Source: Siderastrea siderea (Eukaryota; Cnidaria; Anthozoa; Scleractinia; Rhizangiidae). Taken from it: a stretch of 64,000 nt of DNA. The position numbers were made by a program, and so were the translations under genes. The stretch lies in contig OZ034968.1 in the NCBI GenBank assembly GCA_964030785.1, positions 23,636,686 to 23,700,685 of the forward strand. Direction: 5' to 3'. The notes under the pieces were generated by a model. That model was given only the letters and a program-made list of their open reading frames with translations. It was not told where the DNA came from and made no database searches. Shown here in pieces: positions 10,899-23,267 of this stretch; positions within the stretch are counted from its first letter, which is position 1, and every line of letters starts with the position of its first letter.

Positions 10899-13800
10899 CA
10901 TCATTATCATCATCATCGTCGTCGCCGTCGTCGTTGTTGTTGTTCTTGTTGTTATGTTGAATATCAAGCCAGAAATTTTTGTTTGCGACGTTGGATCAGG
11001 GGTAAGACGCAGTGCAGCGTGATCTATTGGATCGGTTGTAGGAGCTGTAAATCTCACAAAGCAGACAGATTTTGAATCGATTGAGGCTGTGTTTTGTTCT
11101 TGATATGGTCGGTTATTAGTGATATAGCCTGAGAAAACAGTCGACGTTTCGCGAGGTCGCCACGTGAGCCCTCGCAAAACGACGTCTGAGTAACGAGCGC
11201 AGAAATTCCATTCTGATGACGTGCCACCACCCAGATCTATGTAGTACTTCTGATTGGTTGATACGAAATTCCCTCGCGGCACAACCAATCGGAAGCACTG
11301 TCTAGATCTGGATAGTGACACGTCATCAGTATGGAATTTCTGCGCTCGTTGCTCAGATGTCGTTTTGCGAGGTCTCAAGTGGCGACCTCGCGAAACGTCG
11401 GCTGTTTTCTCAGGCTATTAGTGACATGGCTCTAGTTGTTTTAAGCACACAGAATGAGGTACTGATTAGAAATTGATTAGAGTTTTTTTAGTTCTTGATG
11501 TTTAGGGTTTTAGTGACCTAATGCCAGTTGTTTAAAAAGTGAAATGAATTGGGAGTGACAACTTTGAATTGCAAAATGAGGATTCGGAAAATGTTCTGCA
11601 AACCATTATCTTTATTTTTTTAACTAAACTGAACTCGGAAGTAAGGTGAAAGTTCTTGTAACATTTCAACCAAAAACGTTTCTTTCATTTTGTTTCGGGA
11701 TTTTAATCCTGGACCTTAATTCACAATAAGGAAAGTTTCTTTTTCTTTTCTTCCCGTTCTTTAGTGTCTTGATAAATTTTCAGGGTAAGTATTAGTACAG
11801 TAACTGGACTGAAAAATCAAAATTGGTTTGGTGAGATTATTTCAAGATATTGCCTAACTTGGTTTTGATCTTATTGTTTGACGCTGTGAATGTTTTGAAG
11901 TTTTTACTATACGCGATCTCGAGAACGAGCTTCTTTCCTGATATTGTTCGCATTACAACATAATTTGTATCTTTACAGGTAAGTCAAAAAAATTTCACCT
12001 CGTCATACAGTTCGTCACTCATAAGGGGCTTAGGTGCAGTCGTCCATTTGGCACCTTGCTTGAAGTACTTCTTGAGGAGGGCCCTGTAGGGGCGATATTC
12101 AAAGAAACGAGAGCGCCAAGCCATGGGCGCCTCGATGATTTCATCACCAACCACAATGAGAACGTCACGTGGCATAGCAGCGAACATCCCGGATGACTGG
12201 AAGTCTGGAGTTTTGTAAACCTGCGCAGCATTATTATAAAGAATAAATCAAAGTAAAGGTAGCGATTGAAAAAATCTGAGAAACAGTTAAGAAGAACTGA
12301 ACAAGTCTGGACAGCAAGACTAGTCAGTGTGCTAAGAGATTTCTCTTTGCCTCTGCAGACGAAACAACTGACTTGTTTCGGCCAAAATAGCTCTGGCCCC
12401 AGTTGTTCAAAGGTTGGGATAAATCACTATCCAGCGGGTAAAATGCACTCCAACCAATACATTTTATCCGCTGGATGGTGATTTATCCAGTGGATAAAGT
12501 TATCCAACCTTTCAACAACTGGAGCCTGGTCTAAAAGTTGTGCTACCCAAGACTACCCTTGATGGGCGGTTCCACAATATCTCAGAGGTGAAGAGACTGT
12601 CTTCCCTTTTTTTAATTCATTCACCCACAGATCGTAGGTTCGATTTATTTCATATAGGCGTTTACTTATCGCATCACCATTACACCATGTCATGGATTTG
12701 GATCCCCTTTAAGCCTGGATTTTTTTCTTTCAGGCGGTATTTTCAGCTCTTAAGTTGCTTCATAAATGCGAAGATATTTATTGCTTTAATAATTTATCCG
12801 TTGCTGACAAAAGATTTAAAAAGAGTAGATGACACATCCAACACCCAACAGTCGAGTAACGAGGACTAGCAGGACTGATCTTTGGCTCCCCTTCGCTCAA
12901 CCCTTATATCAGCTACATGAGTGCGTCAGCCTCCGAAGGGTATGTCGTGAGAGCCGATTTGGTTTGATTAAAAAAACAGATGAAGTTTAAGCAATTTTGA
13001 TCTGAAATAATTATGCGTGGCCTGCTGTTCTGAAATAAGTTAGAGGGTTCAAAATCCGAACTACACACTCCACCCATCCCACGCCGGTGAGGTAGTTTTC
13101 TATCCCGGGTCTTTTGCTTTGCCCGTTTATTGGCCCGGATTTATTCTCTCCTCGCTCCTAGATGCTTTTTACCTCTGAGAAGTTCATTATTTCAGGACGA
13201 CGCACTATTACTCCCTCATGTCGCAAAATGTTACACAATTCTTCCACTTCAGCGTGGGCTTGTTTGAGATGTTCTTTTGGAAAGGCTTTGCCACCAAACT
13301 GTTCAAAAAATGGCCTGTTTTTTTCATAGGTGTATGCTTTCACTTCTACAGACAGCTCAGGCACGGTTGCTCCTGAAAGAGAGGAACATGGCATAAGGTA
13401 AGAGACAAGAGGTCACGTGACTTTACCCTGTAAGCAAGGATAATCGGGTTTGACAGAAACAAAAGTTACGATTGCCAGCTAAAAGAAAAGGTATTATATC
13501 TGTCTAACAAAGCTTATTGTCAATCCAAGAGTCTGCTTTTAAAAATTTAAACATTTAACATTTAAACGTTAAATTTGCTTTTACAGTCAACGCGCTTCAC
13601 GCATGAACGGTCATCTAATGAACATTGCATTCTTCACGTGCACATTCCTTTCTTTAATTGGATAAACGTATTCTTGTAGATAGATTGAAAGATTACGACT
13701 TTTTTTCGATGAACGAAATCGATTCTCCAAAAGGTCACACGTAACATCAGAAATCGTCTACATGGCGCACTCGGAAGAAGTGCTAATCAATTACTTCAGG

Positions 13801-14892
13801 GATGTCATCCGTTATCAAGGATCTTAACCTCCACAAGAAAACAAGAAAATGGTTGAGTCGTCGCGTGGACTGAATAGTGTCGGACGATTTTATGAACAGC
13901 TCCTTTTGGCACTTTCGTGTTCCGTGGAATATCTGATCATGACAACCCCAATCCAACATTGAAAAGGTTAACGATTTCGTTCCTTGCATTAAAAGGCAAA
14001 GGTTTACTCGTTCCTTGCATTAGAAGGCAGAGGTTTACCAGGATCCTAAAAGCTCCCAAGCGAATTTCTTCCCATTTGGAGTTAGGAAACCTGAACTTTC
14101 ATGTTCTGATCATGTAGACCGCAACACACTGTTACAGGTTTAAAATTGTGGCGGCTGTTGTTTATATTTTCTGCGGGTTTCCGATTAAGCCACGAAACTT
14201 CCAGCCAAAGAATAAGTTGCCTTGTTAAAATTAGAGACTCCTTTGGATTTTCTTTCTAAGGATTTTCTCTTTACGGGTTATTTTTGTCGGCTTTATGTTC
14301 TCGCCATTTTTCGCGCCGGCTTGAAAACAATAAAAATATCACGCGTGACATACCGGGAAATTGAGCTAAAAAACCTAACTTTTCAGTTCTGTTCGGAAAG
14401 TTTGAATTACTATTACGATGTAACAAAAAAAATTTCGAATAACTAAAATAGTGTTTCGAATATAGAATCCAAGTTTCAAAGAATCGCTAAATTTTTTGAA
14501 GAATGAAATCGAAGAATGAACTAATCAATGAATATTTGAAGTTGAGCGTTCATGCGTGAACCGCGTTGACTGTAACATCTAAAAATGTTAGCTAAAAAAG
14601 CACCTGTTTCCCCTTTTTCTCAAGATAATTTCATCCTGCGAAAGGAATGGTTGACAGCAACGACGCCCCATTCACCACGCTCCCATTTCCTTGACTGCAG
14701 TTATGCGATAGTTACCAACCCGATAATTCACAAAGTTTTACCTTCAGCGCGTCCCACGATAACTTCCTCAAGAAGATCCCATTCGTTGTATGAACACACA
14801 GGACTTTTCAGATCTTGGGCTTTGTCTCTCTCCGAGTGATCAGTAACAACTGACTGTTGGCTACTTCCAAACGTTGAGCATGCTCGCCACAT
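7137..14892 (-). CDS. Glycine amidinotransferase-like, divergent tandem copy B
   Basis: Predicted AGAT (arginine:glycine amidinotransferase), which transfers an amidino group from arginine in the first step of creatine synthesis; the family is normally mitochondrial. Coding exons on the minus strand: 14892-14742, 13372-13173, 12220-11999, 10736-10599, 8598-8272, 7262-7137 (151, 200, 222, 138, 327 and 126 nt). All have GT-AG borders and compatible phases, giving 387 aa without a stop. Catalytic residues visible: Asp220 in EPCFDAAEF, His270 in LHIDATF, Cys372 in SFHCWTCD. Unusual compared with copy A: WDP to WDL; KANTYEK to KAYTYEK; the His loop [11 protein letters not shown] to [11 protein letters not shown]; a two-residue deletion before [15 protein letters not shown] to GGSFHC. 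The leader (MWRACST...) is shorter and less basic than in copy A, so mitochondrial import is uncertain. It may have a changed substrate. Introns hold many mobile elements. Confidence 0.9.
8937..9155. repeat. Direct repeat, copy 1 (intron between exons 4 and 5 of GATM copy B)
   Basis: About 200 bp matching 11487-11695 in direct orientation with few differences ('gtgacctaatgccagttgtt', 'tgaaagttcttgtaacattt'). The pair brackets coding exon 4 of GATM copy B (10599-10736). Confidence 0.8.
10825..10898. repeat. (ATT)n microsatellite
   Basis: About 24 uninterrupted ATT units run into a degenerate CAT/CGT tail, inside the GATM copy B intron between exons 3 and 4. The long homopolymeric open frames here are artefacts of this repeat. 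Confidence 0.95.
11125..11417. mobile_element. 293-bp fold-back MITE in a GATM copy B intron
   Basis: Nearly palindromic arms start TAGCCTGAGAAAACAG and continue with 'cgacgtttcgcgaggtc'. Flanks TTAGTGATA (11116-11124) and TTAGTGACA (11418-11426) form a 9-bp target duplication with one mismatch. No coding capacity. Confidence 0.85.
11487..11695. repeat. Direct repeat, copy 2 (intron between exons 3 and 4 of GATM copy B)
   Basis: Partner of 8937-9155 in the same orientation, on the other side of exon 4. Confidence 0.8.
12395..12526. mobile_element. 132-bp palindromic MITE
   Basis: Ends GGCCCCAGTTGTTCAAAGG and its complement (with changes) enclose repeated 'ttatccactggata'-type palindromes. 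It lies in the GATM copy B intron between exons 2 and 3. No clear target duplication was seen. Confidence 0.75.
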
Positions 14893-14924
14893 GTGCTAAA
14901 GTAGGTAAGAAACAACCTTGATCT

Positions 14925-15010
14925 CAGGGTCTTTGGGTTGGGCTATCAAAGATTGCAGCTACGCGACCCGAGTAGCGGCCATCTTGGGATTCCCAACCCA
15001 AAGACCCTGG
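14925..15010. repeat. Small fold-back just upstream of GATM copy B
   Basis: The inverted pair CAGGGTCTTTGGGTTGG (14925) and its complement (ends 15010) flank a 50-bp loop, 33 bp upstream of the predicted start codon of copy B. It lies in the presumptive 5' untranslated or promoter region. Confidence 0.7.
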
Positions 15011-15017
15011 GAACGAC

Positions 15018-15948
15018 TTAGCCCAGTTTCCTATCAGGAATCAGTCAAGGATTCTACTCCTTCCCGAGTGAAAAGTTAGTTCATAACAAGTTATTCCCAG
15101 TACTTTGTCGGATTCGCCGGTACCTATTGAGTAAGGCCAATACAGAGGAGTGCAGAGGACCACACAACGCAAAAATAAACTATATCAATTGCTGGTTTTT
15201 GCTGTCTGGTCTCTTGTTGTGTAGATGTACGTAGTAGGCGTCACCCAACGTGTAATTAAGCCAAACTGTTTGAAGGGCTTTTTTTACAGCAAAACACACA
15301 CTTCTTTGAAAAACAGAAACTTAAGTGTTTGCTACCTATTTATACACCTTGAGTTATCTCCTAACGACCTGACAAAAACAGCAGAAGCAACAACTACAAT
15401 AGAACTGTACAGCGCCACAAATAATGCCGAGACCACAAATAACAGGGAACTTAAGCAAACACGACGGCGACGGCGACGAGAACGTCACAAAACAAAAGGC
15501 TTAATTAGCAAAACAATGACTCTGCACGTGCAATAAAGATTTTGGTACATTTCTTTGCCGTCTTCTGCAAAACAACAACGTGAAATGGCCAAATTCAAAG
15601 TTTTGTGTAGAACGTTACCCCCCCCCCCCCCTCCCCTCCCCCAATTGGATTTTCTTTTTTCTACCTGAACTGTAACGCCGTCTTTACAGAGTCAGCTCCC
15701 GGAATGTTCTGCTACATTAGACAGATTGAACGAGTTGACACTATCGCGAAGAAGTTTGAAATATTTGGAAGGCATTTTTAAAGTGACGTTTTCCTTGGTA
15801 CCCAGAGTAGACCACAACTTATCCCCCTAACAAACGCAATAATCAGAGAGGGTTGGAAAAAATTAACTGAAAAAAAAATCAAAACAAAAAAATGCGATAT
15901 ATCAGCGAGATAAAGCATTTTAGAGGACCTAGTATTAAAAAGTTATTT
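15018..15948. other. Non-coding stretch with C-rich run
   Basis: A poly-C/CCCT run lies at about 15618-15640. No gene was recognised. The promoter of GATM copy B is expected in or near this stretch, but no core element could be assigned. Confidence 0.4.
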
Positions 15949-15952
15949 TTAA

Positions 15953-18900
15953 GTAACGCTTCGCGTAAGAACTATAGTAGAGAACAATAGACCGCGGCAA
16001 TGGGAGCCGTTATTTCCTACCGTGAGGAAACGTGTTAATAAGCCTTAAATTAGCTTTCTCATTGGATAAAAAGCTATTACCGCGAAATTCAAATGGTTTC
16101 AGGAAAATTACAAACGCCTAGAATTCGAAGGAAGGGCTGAAATTAGCTAAGAAGTTTCTTTAAATAAAGATCTTTATGGACGTAAAGTTTAAGAAAAATT
16201 GTCTGTGGGGAACTACGAGTTTCCGAAGATGATGAGATCGAAAGTGATATTTTGCCTTGTTTTCGTCGTAACTTTGACAGTTTCATCAATCATTTACCGC
16301 CATTTCATTGTTTTGTGCAATACGCGGCATCTATTTTGGATCTGGTTCACACGCAAAACCACGCAATGAAATATGACAAACATCGTGACATTTTGACTTC
16401 GCAGTTCGTAAATAAAGTCTGCTAGCTAGCTATTTTTTCGTTACCTGGTTTTATAATCTTAATCTTTGACATTTTTGCCGACGCCAAAACATAAGAACTT
16501 AAAGCTTGTACAAAAACGGTAAACGGGTAATGTGAAAACCCCCGGAAAATCTTAACAAGAGACCGCAAGCAATGTTGCTTTATACTCAGTACGCAACTCC
16601 TTAGGCCATAAAGTTTCTGGTAATAAAATTCGTTTAACCTTGTGTAACTGGTGCTATTAAATACTGAGAAATTACAGTCCGATTTTCCCACTCCCCGAGA
16701 TCACGAAGGAAGGGATACGCGCCAAGGCACCGAAAGTCTAATTTACTTGACGGCGATCAACCGGCGAGCAAATGATCATCCTAAACATCTCTAGAGGCTC
16801 GAAAAAGTGACGAAAATACATAAGATACACAACAGACTTCGTTTTTCAAATTTTATTTAGACGTTCACTGTTTCGAAAAGGAGAACTGAGCCGATTATTT
16901 GGACCTCATTTCAGAACATTCGAACTCTCATATCACTCTTTGGTTTATACAGTTCATACCAGTGCACCAAAATAAAACAAAAGCTACTGACCTGTGCATT
17001 CGTTCGATACTTACAAGTTGAAACTTTAAATTCGATTCTGTATGCACGTGCCACACAAAGATTTCGCTTCCGATCATTGCGTTTTCCTCCACATTGCACA
17101 ATCCCACAAAACGATAAGCCCAAATGGAACTCGATCGCTTTCTCAGCTTTCTACACGGTGCGAGGACTTCGAGATCACCAAAACCCTATTTAGAATAGAA
17201 CGAATGACAAAGCACTGCTGCAAAAGGCATCCTCCAGCAGAGTTGCTCACGTAATACGAAAAGACAAGGAAATTTGAACCAAGATGACTAGCTGCGGTGA
17301 AGAAATGGACGCGAACTCGTCAAATCCAAGATGGCGGCTACAGGTCGAGCACATGTTCTTCTGTCGTTACCATGGTTCCCCACATACGATCGTGACCAAA
17401 CTTTCGTGACAGAAAGAACAATAGGTATAGACCAGTAGTGGTTGGACACGGTTCGCAAAGCATGATGGGGCTATCGATCGATTCGAGCTCAGTTGCAATG
17501 AACCTTCGTACTGTGCGGATCTCGAAGAGCCAAAACAAATTCAACTACAAGAGCTGGAAATAACAAAGATGGAAGTTTCTCCGATTATTGTGGTCTAATT
17601 ATCCATTCTTTACATCTGAATATTCGATGTAACATTTTAACGGCTGGTTCCATGCATTGATCGATTGAACGCGACGCACACGTGGAGACTTCAATCCCGG
17701 GTTTATCAGGAATAAGCCTCTTTAGTAACTTATATGTGCAAACATCTTACCATGAATAGCCTCTTGGGCCATGAAGGACTTATTTCCAATCATCAAAAGT
17801 GAAAACACAGATGCCTGGCTTTCTGAGGTCTTGTAATTGCGTCAGTTGTGTGAAATCGTAAGTTTTGCCAGATGGATAAGCGTCGAGTACGTGTCATGAA
17901 AAACCTTACGAATGTTCGTTTTATAGCATAACAGTCCTTTAACCTCCAGGGTGTCCAAAAGCTTCTGTTTCTCAAGAATACCGTTGATGCAGGATGTAGT
18001 AATCCTGAAGGGTTTGCCTGAAATTATACTTTCACAGTTTAGCTAAACAAGGCTGTATTAAAATATTCTTCAAATTGCTAGCTGTCAATATGAATTAATG
18101 AATTAATTTGTTTTGCTTTTGAAAGTAACTGATGCTGACAAAGTAAGTCTGTGATTGAACGAGAATTCCGCTTTCTTTTGCAGCAGACCTGAAAGTCTGT
18201 CTTAAGAAAATTTAACAAAGCTCTGTTCAGCATGTAGAATGTGTGACAATATTATATACAGTGTACCCATATTTTTTCTCAGCTACTTCAATGAAAGCAT
18301 TGACTCATTTACCCACAAGGACCTCAAGCAGAAAATAGTTTTTAAGACAGGGTTGTTGGGGGCTTTGCACTGATTATCACGACAAAATTATCGAGGTCAC
18401 AGAGAACCTGTTTAGCTTGGATCCTTTTAAAACTAGTGAAGCACACTAGAGCAATACATCCAAGGTCATTTCTACAAATCTGTCAATTCTTTTACTCTTT
18501 TACAATGAGTAAAGTGATATTTTTATAATTATTAGAATGCTGTCCCACCTACAGTGCAAACTCTAACTAAACGTGACCTTTGTTCCAAACAATGGCCCAG
18601 TCCTTCATTTGTTTACTTCAGACCTCTACCTTGTTGAAAAGTCAATGGTGGATCCAGAGGAGGGGCCAAGGGCATTCCCCCTTTTTGTTAAAAAGAAAAT
18701 AAGGCTGGACAAAACAGACTAACCGACAGTAATATACATGAACAAAACAATTATGGAGTTATACATTTACTTCAGACTACAACGAAGCGAAGCGCAGATT
18801 AGCTTATGTACAACATCATACTCCACTCAGAAGGCATCTGATTTTTTTTGTTGATTTACTTATAGTCAGAATATAGTACAGAATAATACCAAGATATAAC

Positions 18901-20710
18901 TCCACAAAAGTTTTGTATTTTGTTGTCTCCCCTCACCCACCATTAAACTTGGACCCCACCCTCCATGAAAGTCTGGACTCACCACTGGGCACCAAGTCTG
19001 CCGGTTGAGTCAAGTAACAGAAACATAAGGGGTGTTTACATAATACAGGTTTGAGTTTCATTCCGTCTTATGGCTCTGTGTAATGATACAAGCACAAGAT
19101 TTCATACTATTGTGCGAGTTTATTCTGGTTGCTGTACCAGATCAAGATTTTCGATCTGTTGCAAAAACCTGTACCATAATCATGTAAACACGGTAAGACC
19201 AGTGATTCATTTTGGTGTGAAATCTGTCTCCTGGAAGACAATTCAGTAGAAAACAAATAAGGATTGATATCAGTGTAAAAAATTGATGAAGAAAGCAAAA
19301 GTTGGGAGTTCCATTAGAAAAGGGATATTTAATCAATTCACAGTTCTCAACCCTTTTATGGGTCTCAATAGCTCTAACTGTTATTAATAACAACTAAACT
19401 GACAAATTTAAAGGGATATTCAATCAATAATTCACAGTTCTCCCTCAAGAGCTCTGGATTTTATTTCTTACAGCAGACCCCACTAACTTGAACCCAACCC
19501 CCCCCCCCCCCCCCCCCCCACCTGCTCACAACTATATTGAAGTGAAAATATTTTTATTGTTTTCCTCGGTTGATCTTGCTCACTTATTTACTATTGGCTA
19601 TCTCAAATTTTTGATATCTCAAACAAGTTTTGGTTTCTCTTGCATGTCTAAGATAGCACCGTGAATTTCCAATCTGAGTTACTGATCACTACTGAATTTT
19701 TTTTAGCTTTCTCAATGGTTCACTGCACAGAGGTTGTAAGTTAAGAACCTTAAGGGGATCTTAGGAAACCAATCCACAACAGATGATGTGACTATATATT
19801 AAGACCCTAAAGCCCAAATAATTTTGGTCATTTCAGCAAACAAAAATATGTGATTCTTGAAAGTTTGTTGCATACATGGCAACAGAGCAGACCGAAGAAA
19901 CCATTTTGCCTCTTAACCTAAAGACAACAAAACAAAGAAGGGAAAACACTCAATTGGGATGCCATACCATACTGTTGATACTTGTCATAATTAAAATAAG
20001 ACGATCACTCGCGTTAATATTTCGCGGGTAATTTTCACATCTCGCAGCGTGAGAGTAATATTGGAGAGAAAATTCGACAACTTAAACAACGCATAATTCT
20101 CAAACTAGAGGGGCGCTATCGGGCGCTATATGATTTTATAAAAGCAATTTTATCCATCTTGATCTTGGTGTAAAATAAACGGTTTTAGATTTTTGGGTTA
20201 GCCTACAAATTCTCAAAATGTAAGACCTACTCAAATATCAGGAAAGCACACGTTGCTCGATCCATCTACAACGAAATTGTGCTCAAACTTGACTTACAAA
20301 AGAAGACCAGATCCAAAAATTTCAAGACATCTACATACACACCAATCCTAATTATTTTTGTTAAATGTAAGTTGCACTGGGGACAGATAGCACGTTAAAA
20401 TGACAAGAAGTGAAGCTCACATTCCCGTGAAAGGTCGCCATGTTGATTTCTCGTCCTGGTTGAGAGACTGCTCGTGATTGGCTAATATAATGATCCACCA
20501 TGCCTTTCGGACCGTGTCCAACCACCACTGGGTATAGACCATATTTGGACCATAAAAATGTATTTTCTGCATATTTTTGGCCTATTTATCACTACTTTTC
20601 TAATTTCAGCCAATCACGTAGCCGTATTTTAATTACTTAATTGGAAACAGACACCGGATGACTTCCTGCCGCGTTGCCAAATTTTCTATAGTTCTTACGC
20701 GAAGCGTTAC
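15953..20710. mobile_element. TTAA-flanked TIR element, 4.76 kb including a nested element
   Basis: The inverted ends GTAACGCTTCGCGTAAGAAC continue as TATAG. TTAA lies directly outside both ends (15949-15952, 20711-20714), the target signature of piggyBac and Kolobok type transposition. Removing the inner 3.1-kb element (17433-20530 plus one 9-bp duplication) leaves about 1.65 kb. No transposase domain was recognised in the outer part, so it is probably non-autonomous. Confidence 0.75.
17433..20530. mobile_element. Nested 3.1-kb TIR element with 9-bp target duplication
   Basis: Left end CAGTAGTGGTTGGACACGG, right end the complement of CAGTGGTGGTTGGACACGG; the similarity runs about 36 bp inward. 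Both flanks are GGTATAGAC (17424-17432 and 20531-20539), a perfect 9-bp duplication. A 9-bp duplication suits a MULE-type element; the terminal CAGTGG also recalls hAT, which makes 8 bp. A minus-strand exon-like stretch at about 18020-17850 (after 'tttcag', reading GKPFRITTSCINGILEK in one frame) could be a decayed transposase exon. A poly-C run lies near 19500-19519. Confidence 0.8.
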
Positions 20711-20825
20711 TTAATATATACCGTAACATTCATGGATGGTGGGCTGAGCCACAGGTTTGCAGGGCGCAGTGATTGATATTAAAAGTCACTAGACCATGTG
20801 AGCTAAGTGTTCCATGCATGCACCC

Positions 20826-20982
20826 ATGGAAATAGCTAAATTGTTCTTCAGTCTACTTATTCTTGTGCTTTTATTGGTGATATTTGCTGGCGTAAATGCG
20901 GGTGGAGGTGACAAAAATCAGAACCATGAAAATGAAAGTTACCGAGGTAGTGTCAGAGGCGTTTCTTGCTGGCGAACTACTT
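20826..20982 (+). CDS. Possible first exon of a small secreted peptide
   Basis: ATG 20826 (an in-frame ATG also at 20814) begins MEIAKLFF followed by an uninterrupted hydrophobic run to VNAGGG, a textbook secretion signal of about 25 residues. A polar segment with a single Cys (GVSCWRTT) follows, then a strong donor GTAAGT at 20983. An acceptor at 21331-21335 (tttttcag-like) would give a stop two codons on and a peptide of about 54 aa; other acceptors are possible. Family not recognised. It lies 100 bp outside the TTAA element, in otherwise gene-poor DNA, so a chance frame cannot be excluded. Confidence 0.35.
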
Positions 20983-21199
20983 GTAAGTCTCATATTTTCT
21001 TCTAAATGCACGCACCGCGTAAAAACCGAGGTTTCCTCTCACGGCTTTCGTCTTACATCGATCGGCCCTGGTCAACGACTAATCTACGAAAGCACACCAG
21101 AGAACTTTTGGTATCCATGGTGTATCAGTGCAGTGTGTCGACATATTGCTTTGCACAACTCACAAGGCCAATCTCTACTTACTGATTTATGAATAGCCT

Positions 21200-22878
21200 A
21201 TATACCTGGCTGGCGAAATCAGTTATCATGAGCAGATGGGAATTTTCTTGCAACTAGCACTCAGTGCTGCTTATATAAGAGGGGATTTCACTGTCCTCGG
21301 CGTTTCGCTGTCCATAACATTCCTTTATTTTTCAGCGGGATGATTGCAGTCCACTCTGGGTACGTTCACTCCCCAATATGGAGGTCATTAGTGGTCTGCG
21401 ATCATTTGCGATCACGGTATTATTTGCAGCATGTATAGTTGTGAGCCTCACTGTCTTTTTGAGATGACGGGAGTCTACATGTGCACGAAGAATATGCACA
21501 ACCCAAGTGAACCTTTATTCTTTGACAGTTGTAGGCGGGAACAATAATGTGAAACAAATCTATTACCTATACAGACACAAAACCTGCAATTACCTACCCC
21601 TCCAAACTTGACCACTTTACGGCCACGACAAACACCTTTGAGTGTTCTCAAGGTTAGCATATTGTTTGTGGTTGGATCTGAAATAAAATAGAAATAATCG
21701 GCGTTCAATCTGACCCTGAGGTTTTCCCCCGGGGGGGGTACTCCCTTATATACGTTATGTAGGTATCCGGGTAATCTTTTAATTGTTTTTCAATAAAGAA
21801 CAGAACATAGCGATTTTCTGTTATGCACAAGCTCGGAAAATTCGTCAACTACACGAACCAAAATACTTTGCTGCATCGCTTGGCAATTCTAAGCGAATAT
21901 CTAATACTTCCAGGACATTTGACATTTGAATAAGCCTTTCCGTCGAAAGGCTTATTCAAACATTTCGTACTGCCGGGCCGATTATGGTCCTGAAAGACGC
22001 GTGCCAGGCTCCCGCGCATCTAGACACTGCGAAATCTCAGAAACAATAAAATCTTCCAGCCTTCACTATTGGGTATGGCTTTACCCAAGAGAGGATAAAA
22101 GGTAAGAGAGCTACTCCCCATATAGGCCCTATCCCAAACGTAGTCCCCCTTAAGTTATTTTTAGTGACAAAATGGCGGGGAATTCAAATTTCAAATAACT
22201 TATTGAAAGTTAAAGCAATTACCATGAAATTTCGCGGCAATATAGAACTCGTCATTCTGCAAAATTTCATGACTTTAGTTTGTTTCATTCTGACATTTTT
22301 CGCTGGGAAAATGACGTCACAAGGTTGGCGCCAAATTTTGCTTTTAGTGTTATGGGATATCTTATGACTACTGGGATCATTGATGCAGCGCCCTGAAGGC
22401 AATGTCGTGTGTTCGTAGCTAGTTTCCTCCTTAGGATCTTCATGACCACAATGTTTTGTTCTGGTGATCCCATGAGAATAGATCGTTTTCACGTGACGTC
22501 ATCGAGCGTTATATTACGTCTGCGACGCAGGCAAGGGTGGGGGCGAACGACAGTTTTAAGGCTCTAGGCCTCATTGTTTTAAGTCCTGTTGCATCAAACA
22601 CTATCTTGGGTAATTTATACAACAGGAAAATTGCGACAAGGTGAGAAAAAAAAATGTCATCGGTTCTGTGCTTTACTTCGCGCGTAATTTCACATAAAAC
22701 TCAAACGAACAAACAAAGTTTGGACAAAAAGGCATGCAAAATTTATCCCAAAATGGTCGCGAAATGTCTCATTAACTTTCAGATTTTTCGCTGAAATTTT
22801 GCTCACCTAAATCCCTGTTTTGGAACTTAGACCATCTCAAGAGAGGATGAAGTTCATCCTCTTTCTACCATCTATAAG
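21200..22878. other. Non-coding stretch
   Basis: Contains a half copy of the GGGGTACTCCC repeat at about 21722-21775 (compare 57445-57745), a related piece at about 22105-22145, and an inverted pair around 'cctttcgacggaaaggctta' at about 21935-21957. No gene was recognised. Confidence 0.45.
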
Positions 22879-22881
22879 TTA

Positions 22882-23267
22882 GAGTGGTTTTCAATAACCC
22901 GTGAAACACACTTTAGCGTATTTAGTACTAATACACTTTATTACACTTTAATTTTCGATTCAGACGAGCCGAGATCCTGGCAAACCGAGCCAGCCCGCCT
23001 CATGTAATCGGCCCCTAAAATACATGTGATAACAAAAAGTTCAAGTTAACAAAGTTACAAAATAGGTATAGGTCTTTAGATATTTGCACTAAAAGTCAAA
23101 ATTGAAATCATAAAGTGACATGGTGGAATTGTCTTCAAGCTGCAGGATTTTTTCTCTTTTTTCTTTTCTTTACTTAAGCCCCACCGTCAGTACTACTATT
23201 ACACTTTATTACACTTTATTACACCCTACTTAGTACACTTTGTTTCACGGGTTAATGAAAACCACTC
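22882..23267. mobile_element. 386-bp MITE, TA-flanked
   Basis: The ends GAGTGGTTTTCAATAACCCG and the complement of GAGTGGTTTTCATTAACCCG are followed by repeated 'tacactttattacacttta'. TA lies at both borders (22880-22881, 23268-23269), as for Tc1/mariner-type insertion. The TIR resembles that of 30532-30813. Confidence 0.8.

Noticed and set aside
10737..11378. 213-codon and other long frames over the (ATT)n tract
   Set aside because: They are poly-Ile or poly-Tyr readings of a microsatellite and lie within a GATM intron.
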